DNA of 64,000 bases from Pseudomonas proteolytica (GTDB lineage: Bacteria > Pseudomonadota > Gammaproteobacteria > Pseudomonadales > Pseudomonadaceae), in contig NZ_VFEV01000026.1 of assembly GCF_007858275.1 (NCBI RefSeq), positions 1-64,000 of the forward strand. Direction: 5' to 3'. Every line of letters begins with the position of its first letter. Within the stretch, counting starts at the first letter, position 1. The notes below the pieces were generated by a model that was given only the letters and a program-made list of their open reading frames with translations, did no database searches and had not been told where the DNA came from. Positions 58,651 through 64,000 of this stretch are shown in pieces. The position numbers and the translations under genes were made by a program.

Positions 58651-58822
58651 TGTGGTGATCCCCTCGCTGAGCGTTTTTTGTTTATGCGAATACTTCTCGA
58701 TTAGCAAGACGCGTCAGGGATAGGGACTCAGTAAGTGTTTCTGAAAATTGTTTGAAGATCAGCCAGGAATGCGGGCCAGCTCCCACACACAAGCGCCCGT
58801 TCACAGGAAGGTTTGCGATATG

Positions 58823-59809
58823 TCAGTAGATCAGGCTGACGCCCGCCAGATCAAAGCGTCGCACCTGCAACTCTTCGGTCAAGGTGCCCAGCGCCTGGTC
58901 CAGCATGTCGAGGCGGAACACCGCGCTGACTTCACGATTGGCCAGGTCGGCATTGCTCAATACCACCCGGCCGGGGCGGTAGCGATTGAGTTCTTCAACC
59001 ACCTTGGCCAGCGGCTGGCGATCGAACACCAGCACCCCACGCCGCCAACTGGTGGCCCGCGCCAGGTCAAAATCTGGCAGGCCGCTCACACCATCCTGCG
59101 CCCTGTAGCGGGCGGCCTGCCCTTCGTGGAGGACCGTGGTTTGCGCTCGGTCTTGTTGGGTCACCGCCACGCTGTGTTGCAGCACGCCCACCCACGCCTG
59201 GTCGTCGGCCTCGCGACCGACCACAAAGCGCGTGCCCAGCGCCCGGGTTTGGCCGCCGGCACTCTGCACCACGAATGGCCGGGTTTCCTGCCCGGCCATG
59301 GGCGCCACGTCAAAAATCGCCGAGCCGGCCAACAGGCTGATCCGCCGCTGCTCGCCGTCGAAGTCCAGGCGGATGGCGCTGGAGGAATCCAGCTCCACAG
59401 TGCTGCCGTCAATCAGGCGGACCATGCGCACTTCGCCCTTGGCGGTCAGGTAGTCGGCCTGCATCTGTAGCAAGGCTTGCGGCCCCTGCAACCAGCCAAC
59501 ACCGGCGACCACCAGCAACAGCGCGACACTCGCAGCCACGCGCCAGGTTCGCCGACGCTGGGCGCGACGCGGTGCCACGCCAGCAGGTGGTGGACGCTGG
59601 CGATGCACCGGTGCATCCAGTTGCAGTTCACCCAGGGCCGCCCAGGTCTGCTGGGCAAACTCCAGTTCTGCGGCGTGGCGACTGTCGCTGTCGATCCAGC
59701 GTTGCAGTGCGGCATGTTCCTGCACATCCAGCCCCCCCGCATGCAGGCGCACCGCCCAATCGGCGGCGACCTCGGTAATGCTGGGCTGTTGCGACTCCTG
59801 GCTATTCAC
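58823..59809 (-). CDS. hasS: FecR-family anti-sigma factor (HasS-like)
   Basis: A 328-residue inner-membrane regulator. The cytoplasmic N-terminal domain holds the sigma factor (AADWAVRLHAGGLDVQEHAALQRWIDSDSRHAAELEFAQQTW), one transmembrane segment lies at about 93-110 (VAASVALLLVVAGVGWLQ), and the periplasmic FecR domain follows (GEVRMVRLIDGSTVELDSSSAI). The C-terminus contacts the STN domain of HasR. Lies between the sigma gene and hasR on the same strand. Confidence 0.92.
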   Translation of the reverse strand: MNSQESQQPSITEVAADWAVRLHAGGLDVQEHAALQRWIDSDSRHAAELEFAQQTWAALGELQLDAPVHRQRPPPAGVAPRRAQRRRTWRVAASVALLLVVAGVGWLQGPQALLQMQADYLTAKGEVRMVRLIDGSTVELDSSSAIRLDFDGEQRRISLLAGSAIFDVAPMAGQETRPFVVQSAGGQTRALGTRFVVGREADDQAWVGVLQHSVAVTQQDRAQTTVLHEGQAARYRAQDGVSGLPDFDLARATSWRRGVLVFDRQPLAKVVEELNRYRPGRVVLSNADLANREVSAVFRLDMLDQALGTLTEELQVRRFDLAGVSLIY

Positions 59810-59871
59810 GTGTGAGTCTCGAATTCTCGTTGTATGAAACAGTGACGTTTGAGCTGCGTTTTTTCAGTAAT

Positions 59872-60393
59872 TCATTCGTCGGATGGCGTCACATCGCCCT
59901 CCCGCAAACGCTGTATGACATGCGCCAGCGCCTTGGCCAGATGCTTTTGCACTGAACTGTCGGAAATTTCAAGATGCCGCGCGACCTGGGCGTGGGTCAT
60001 GCCTTCGACGCGGTTCAGGCGGAAAATCTGCTGGGTGCGCTCCGGCAGTTCCGCCAACGCCTGCTTCAATGCCTGTCGTTGTTGCTGCGCCATTGCCTGA
60101 GCCTCCAACCCGGCCACTTCATCTTCAATCTCGGCCAACGCCTCATGGGGCACGGAGTCGGTCTTGCGCCGTGCTTCCTGGCGAATATGGTCGATCAGCA
60201 GATTGCTCGCCGTGCGGTAGAGATAGCCCTGGGAGTTGTCGATCCGCTCGCTGGACGGCTTTTGTGCCAGGCGCAAGAAGCTCTCCTGCACCAGGTCCGC
60301 AGCCAACTGAGGGTCCCGCACCTTGCGCAGCAGATACCGACGCAGGGTATCGGCATGCTTGAGAAACAGGCCCTTGAGATCCACGTCCGACAA
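59872..60393 (-). CDS. hasI: ECF sigma factor (HasI/FecI-like)
   Basis: A 173-residue iron-starvation ECF sigma factor: region 2 DLVQESFLRLAQKPSSERIDNSQGYLYRTASNLLIDHIRQ and region 4 ALAELPERTQQIFRLNRVEGMTHAQVARHLEISDSSVQKHLAKAL. Directs hasR transcription on haem signal. A Fur-like box lies 52 bases upstream of its ATG. The has names follow the receptor type and are functional inference. Confidence 0.93.
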   Translation of the reverse strand: MSDVDLKGLFLKHADTLRRYLLRKVRDPQLAADLVQESFLRLAQKPSSERIDNSQGYLYRTASNLLIDHIRQEARRKTDSVPHEALAEIEDEVAGLEAQAMAQQQRQALKQALAELPERTQQIFRLNRVEGMTHAQVARHLEISDSSVQKHLAKALAHVIQRLREGDVTPSDE

Positions 60394-60444
60394 ACCGACT
60401 CCCTGGGGGTGTAAAGGAAACAGGCGCGCATCTTAAGCGTTGTC

Positions 60445-60463
60445 GAGAATGATTTTCAATTGA
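60445..60463. promoter_or_regulatory. Fur-box-like site upstream of hasI
   Basis: GAGAATGATTTTCAATTGA resembles the Pseudomonas Fur consensus and lies upstream of the sigma gene on the minus strand. Iron repression of the whole has system is expected. Confidence 0.75.
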
Positions 60464-60500
60464 TATCAACTCTTGGGTGGTATCGCCTGCCTCTATTCAG

Positions 60501-60517
60501 CGTTCGATAATCGAACG
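60501..60517. promoter_or_regulatory. PcaR-like operator palindrome
   Basis: CGTTCGATAATCGAACG is a perfect palindrome and matches the PcaR site reported in P. putida, GTTCGATAATCGCAC, except near one end. It lies 93 bases upstream of aroQ, in the promoter region of the aroQ-dehydrogenase pair. Confidence 0.65.
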
Positions 60518-60609
60518 GTTATCCACGGTGCGGCGTTTGGCCAATTGACCAAATTAACCATTCAGTACATTTTGTCCCCATCAATAAAAACAACAGTGGA
60601 GACATTTCC

Positions 60610-61047
60610 ATGGCGCCTATCGTGCTGGTCCTCAACGGCCCTAACCTGAACCTGCTTGGCACCCGCGAACCGGCCACCTATGGCCACGAGACCCTGGCCG
60701 ACGTCGCCGCGCTGTGCGGGCGCAGCGCCGAACAATTGGGGTTGAAACTGGAGTTTCGCCAGACCAACCACGAAGGCGAACTGCTGGACTGGATCCACGG
60801 GGCCCGCGCCCGTTGTGCCGGGATCGTGATCAACCCGGCGGCCTGGACCCACACCTCGGTGGCCATCCGCGACGCCTTGGTGGCCAGTGAACTGCCGGTG
60901 ATCGAAGTGCATCTGTCCAACGTGCACGCCCGTGAACCCTTCCGCCATCACTCCTTTGTTTCCCCTATCGCCAAGGCCGTGCTCGCCGGGTTTGGCAGCC
61001 ACGGCTATCACTTGGCCCTTGAGCATTTCAGCCGGGTGCTCAAATGA
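60610..61047 (+). CDS. aroQ: Type II 3-dehydroquinate dehydratase
   Basis: Interconverts 3-dehydroquinate and 3-dehydroshikimate. 145 residues with [20 protein letters not shown] (catalytic Arg and Tyr), [12 protein letters not shown] and [17 protein letters not shown]. Type II enzymes occur as biosynthetic and catabolic copies; this one is coupled (ATGA overlap) to a dehydrogenase and lies in a quinate/shikimate catabolic island with quiC, so a catabolic role is likely. Confidence 0.95.
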   Translation: MAPIVLVLNGPNLNLLGTREPATYGHETLADVAALCGRSAEQLGLKLEFRQTNHEGELLDWIHGARARCAGIVINPAAWTHTSVAIRDALVASELPVIEVHLSNVHAREPFRHHSFVSPIAKAVLAGFGSHGYHLALEHFSRVLK

Positions 61048-61898
61048 AGCCACGCATCCTCGCCGGCCTGATCGGTGCCGGCATCCAGGCCTCCCGCACA
61101 CCGGCCCTGCATGAGCAGGAAGGCGATGCCCAGGGCTTGCGCTACCTGTATCGCCTGATCGACCTCGATCAGTTGCACATGGACAGCAGCGCCCTGCCCG
61201 ACTTGCTCACGGCCGCCGAACAGATGAACTTCACCGGGTTGAACATCACCTACCCGTGCAAGCAAGTGATCCTGGCGCTGCTCGATGAACTATCGCCCGA
61301 AGCGCGGGGCATCGGTGCGGTCAACACCGTGATCTGGCGCGACGGCAAGCGCATCGGCCACAACACCGACTGCCTGGGTTTTGCCGAAGGATTTCGCCGT
61401 GGCCTGCATGAGGCTGCGCGCCAGCGCGTGGTGCAGATGGGGGCCGGTGGCGCGGGCGCAGCAGTGGCCCACGCACTGTTGGCCGAAGGTGTCGGGCAGT
61501 TGAGTATTTTCGATGTGGACCACGGGCGCGCGCAAAGCCTGGCGGATAACCTCAACCAGCATTTCGGCGCCGGCCGCGCGCAGGCCGGCAGTGATCTGGA
61601 CAGCGCGATGACGGCGGCTGACGGCCTGGTCAATACCACGCCCATGGGCATGGCCAAGCTGCCGGGCATGCCAGTGCCAGCGCGGTTGCTACGCGCTGCG
61701 CTGTGGGTCGCGGAAATCGTCTACTTCCCGCTGGAAACCGAACTGCTGCGCACGGCCCGGGCCTTGGGCTGTCGCACGCTGGATGGGGGCAATATGGCCG
61801 TGTTCCAGGCGGTGAAGGCGTTTGAGTTGTTCAGTGGCAAGAAAGCAGACGCACAAAGGATGCTCGATCATTTCCAGAGCATGAACACTTCACTGTAG
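61044..61898 (+). CDS. Quinate/shikimate dehydrogenase, NAD-type
   Basis: A 284-residue AroE-family enzyme. The substrate site reads [13 protein letters not shown], the variant of catabolic QSDH-type enzymes, not SxS of biosynthetic AroE. Catalytic Lys is in ITYPCKQ, Asp in HNTDCLGF. The nucleotide loop MGAGGAGAA is followed by IFDVDHGRA, where Asp in place of NRT favours NAD over NADP. It probably oxidises shikimate or quinate for protocatechuate formation. Overlaps aroQ by four bases. Confidence 0.88.
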   Translation: MKPRILAGLIGAGIQASRTPALHEQEGDAQGLRYLYRLIDLDQLHMDSSALPDLLTAAEQMNFTGLNITYPCKQVILALLDELSPEARGIGAVNTVIWRDGKRIGHNTDCLGFAEGFRRGLHEAARQRVVQMGAGGAGAAVAHALLAEGVGQLSIFDVDHGRAQSLADNLNQHFGAGRAQAGSDLDSAMTAADGLVNTTPMGMAKLPGMPVPARLLRAALWVAEIVYFPLETELLRTARALGCRTLDGGNMAVFQAVKAFELFSGKKADAQRMLDHFQSMNTSL

Positions 61899-61912
61899 AA
61901 ACCGGTTCCTAA

Positions 61913-61940
61913 TGTGGGAGCAGGCGTGCCTGCTCCCACA
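61913..61940. repeat. Single REP palindrome
   Basis: TGTGGGAGCAGGC and GCCTGCTCCCACA with a GT centre, between convergent genes. Confidence 0.85.
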
Positions 61941-61972
61941 CAAGCCCGCACCACATTGAATTCGGCGGTGGA

Positions 61973-62638
61973 TCAGGCCTGCAGGTAACGCAGCACCGAC
62001 TCGCAGATCATCGCGCGATGCCGCTGCTTGATCGCTTCATCCGACAATTCGATCTGGAAAATCTCACTGAAGGTATGCCGGTTGGATACCCGGTAAAAGC
62101 TGAACGAATTGATCAGCAGATGCACATCCAGCGGCTCCAGCCCCGCACGAAACACCCCCAGTTCCGCGCCCCGGCGCAAGGTCGCGCCCAGCGCTTCAAG
62201 GATATTGCTGTTCATCGCCTTGATCGCATCCGACCGTTTCACATACTCGGCGTTGTGAATGTTCTCGATGCTGACGATCCGCACAAAGTCCACATTCTGG
62301 TCATGGTGGTCGAAGGTGAACTCCACCAGGCGCCGAATCGCTTCCCGCGGCTCCAAGGCGGTGAGGTTCATCCGCGTCTCGGTGTTGCGGATATCACCGT
62401 AGAGTTTTTCCAGGACCTCGACGTACAACTGCTCCTTACTGCCGAAGTAGTAATAGATCATGCGTTTGGAGGTGTGGATGCGCTCGGCGATAGCGTCCAC
62501 CCGCGCTCCGGAAAGCCCCTGCTGCACGAACTCTGCAATGGCCTCTTGCAGAATGTTCTCGCGGGTCTTTTCCGGGTTGTTCTTGCGACTCTTGCGCGGC
62601 GCCACGGGGGCGACGGGCAGTTCGGACGTCGGGGTCAT
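61973..62638 (-). CDS. TetR-family regulator
   Basis: A 221-residue repressor-type protein: a basic N-terminus (RKSRKNNPEKTRENILQEAIAEF), the TetR helix-turn-helix (VDAIAERIHTSKRMIYYYFGSKEQLYVEV) and a C-terminal ligand domain with ALEPREAIRRLVEFTFDHHDQN. Its position between the dehydrogenase and quiC suggests it controls quinate/shikimate use, with protocatechuate or dehydroshikimate as possible ligand. Confidence 0.88.
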   Translation of the reverse strand: MTPTSELPVAPVAPRKSRKNNPEKTRENILQEAIAEFVQQGLSGARVDAIAERIHTSKRMIYYYFGSKEQLYVEVLEKLYGDIRNTETRMNLTALEPREAIRRLVEFTFDHHDQNVDFVRIVSIENIHNAEYVKRSDAIKAMNSNILEALGATLRRGAELGVFRAGLEPLDVHLLINSFSFYRVSNRHTFSEIFQIELSDEAIKQRHRAMICESVLRYLQA

Positions 62639-62709
62639 GGTGCGCTCACGGCCATTTATGCAGGCCGTGATTATGGGCCGCCAGGTCTCACGAAGGAAGC
62701 GCCAACACC

Positions 62710-64000
62710 CTACAACTTGGCCTGGCGCAACGCCCCACTGCGCGACTTGGCCATCGCCGCCAGGCGTACCGCCACGTTGGCGGCGCCATAGCCGGCGTAC
62801 CCGTTCTTGCGCTGGATAATCTCGAAGAAGAACCGCCCTTCGAAGGGCTCGGTGTACACATGAAACAGCTCACCGCCCTGGGCGTCACGGTCGTACAACA
62901 CGTTGTAGTACGCCAGTTCGCTGAGGAACTGATCGTCGAAATCAAACCGCGCCGCCAGGTCATCGTAGTAATTGAGCGGGATATCCAGCAGCGGCACGCC
63001 CGCCTCTTTGGCCCGGCTGACCTCGGCAAAAATATCCGCACAATCGAAGGCAATGTGATGCACCCCGGAGCCACGGTAGCTCGATAGCGCGTGGGAAATC
63101 GCCGTATTGCGGTTCTCGGAAATATTCAGCGGCAGGCGGATCGAGCTGCAGCGGCTACGCAGCGCCCGGCTCTTGACCAGGCCGTAGGGGTCCGGCAGCA
63201 CCACCTCGTCGTCGGCCTCGAAATCCAACAGGCTCTTGTAGAACAGCACCCAACTGTCGAGGCTGTCGGCCGGCAGGGCCATGGCCATATGGTCGATGCG
63301 CAGCAAGCCGCCGCCGCTGGTGTTGGCGGCCTGCAGGTTGAAATCGGTGTCGTAGATCCCGCCCGCATGCTGGTCCACCAGGTAGATCAGGCTGCCATCC
63401 GGCGCGCGGACCGCCGCCAGCTCCAGTTCATTGGGCCCGACCAGGCCGCGATAAGGTTGGCCCTTGTAGGCCACTGCCCGTTCCAGGGCCTTGGCGCTGT
63501 CCTTGACGCGCATCGCCGTGGCGCACAACGACGGGCCATGGGCCTCGAAAAAGTTATGGGCAAAGGAGTAAGGCTCGCAGTTGAGGATCAGGTTGATATC
63601 GCCCTGGCGCAGCAGGCTGACGCTCTTGGAGCGGTGCTGCCCAGCCTTGACGAAGCCCAGGCGTTGCAGCCACTGGGTCAACCGGGCGCCAAGGTTTTCA
63701 TCCACCGCGAATTCCAGGAACTCGATGCCGTCGTACTCGCTGGCGGCTGGGGTCTCAAACAGGATATCCACCGGCGTGGCCTGTTTTTCCAGACGTTGAC
63801 GGGTCTTCTCTTCCAGGTACAGCAACGACCGCAAACCATCCGCCGCGTTGGCCCGGGTGGGCGCGGCGCGAAAGCCATCGTTGAAAATCTCCAGGGACAG
63901 CGGCCCGGTGTAGCCACTCTGGATGATCGGCGCGAGAAAACCCGGCAGGTCGAACTCGCCCTGGCCGGGGAAGCAGCGAAAGTGCCGGCTCCACTCCAGC
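62710..64000 (-). CDS. quiC: 3-dehydroshikimate dehydratase QuiC, partial (runs off window)
   Basis: The C-terminal about 430 residues of a two-domain enzyme that dehydrates 3-dehydroshikimate to protocatechuate. The visible part starts in the end of the AP-endonuclease-type TIM barrel (GEFDLPGFLAPIIQSGYTGPLSLEIFNDGFRA) and continues into a 4-hydroxyphenylpyruvate dioxygenase-like VOC domain (GIEFLEFAVDE, LRIDHMAMALP, GVHHIAFDCADIF, GRFFFEIIQRKNGYAGYGAAN). The frame is open to the window edge, so the start lies beyond 64000. Confidence 0.92.
   Translation of the reverse strand, partial: LEWSRHFRCFPGQGEFDLPGFLAPIIQSGYTGPLSLEIFNDGFRAAPTRANAADGLRSLLYLEEKTRQRLEKQATPVDILFETPAASEYDGIEFLEFAVDENLGARLTQWLQRLGFVKAGQHRSKSVSLLRQGDINLILNCEPYSFAHNFFEAHGPSLCATAMRVKDSAKALERAVAYKGQPYRGLVGPNELELAAVRAPDGSLIYLVDQHAGGIYDTDFNLQAANTSGGGLLRIDHMAMALPADSLDSWVLFYKSLLDFEADDEVVLPDPYGLVKSRALRSRCSSIRLPLNISENRNTAISHALSSYRGSGVHHIAFDCADIFAEVSRAKEAGVPLLDIPLNYYDDLAARFDFDDQFLSELAYYNVLYDRDAQGGELFHVYTEPFEGRFFFEIIQRKNGYAGYGAANVAVRLAAMAKSRSGALRQAKL

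Noticed and set aside
56749-58704. 651-codon open frame antisense to hasR
   Set aside because: Shadow of the conserved TonB receptor; no domain and no ribosome binding site.

Overview
The window is a stretch of Pseudomonas chromosome, almost certainly the P. fluorescens group. It is GC-rich and gene-dense. Its gene order follows the P. aeruginosa block from creA/proB/obgE (PA4564-66) through ispB, fklB, gdhA, ettA, morA, glyA, cstA, the PilZ protein, radA, ankB, katB and mscL (about PA4614). Its intergenic gaps carry paired REP palindromes typical of fluorescent pseudomonads. No rRNA, tRNA, insertion sequence, phage gene or CRISPR array was seen.

Layout. 1-21100 is mostly core: creA, proB, obgE, rpmA, rplU, ispB, a zinc-ribbon protein, a Fur-box small protein, fklB, a YqhA-type membrane protein, a large lipoprotein, a Lon-like protease, two exported proteins (DUF3015, DUF4105), a chorismate mutase, gdhA, ettA and a BenE-type transporter. 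21219-30141 is an accessory biosynthetic operon (below). 30257-45000 is core again: morA, glyA, a CobW GTPase, yjiX/cstA, mapZ-like, radA, ankB/katB, mscL, fpr. 45375-54698 holds a LuxR-type AHL-receptor homologue without a LuxI, rlmG, the cyanide-insensitive oxidase (cioAB plus a 55-residue DUF2474 subunit) behind a perfect ANR box, an MFS exporter, an exported protein, a purine permease and trmA. 54864-60393 holds a DUF4160/DUF2442 pair and a haem-uptake signalling system (hasR, anti-sigma, ECF sigma). 60610-64000 is a quinate/shikimate catabolic island (aroQ, dehydrogenase, TetR regulator, quiC running off the end) with a PcaR-like palindrome.

The most interesting region is 21164-30141: eleven same-strand, tightly spaced genes between ettA and morA, the slot that holds nfxB-mexCD-oprJ in P. 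aeruginosa PAO1. It contains a stand-alone carrier protein, a Cys-nucleophile aminoacyl transferase, an adenylation-carrier didomain, a SyrB2/CmaB-type non-haem iron halogenase (His-Gln-Ala facial motif), a VOC-fold protein and a type II thioesterase. This is the part list of the coronamic acid (Cma) pathway, in which cryptic chlorination of a carrier-bound amino acid leads to a cyclopropane. The operon adds parts not known from that pathway: a haem-oxygenase-like diiron oxidase, a class I methyltransferase-fold protein, an AlaX-like tRNA-editing protein and a LysE-family exporter. My inference is that it makes and exports a free chlorinated, cyclopropyl or otherwise strained amino acid that mimics a proteinogenic one, and protects the host by clearing mischarged tRNA. 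A GntR regulator leads the operon, and a perfect 11-3-11 palindrome lies just upstream. The product cannot be read from sequence.

All homology statements come from reading the translated sequence by eye and from remembered family features. No database search was run.
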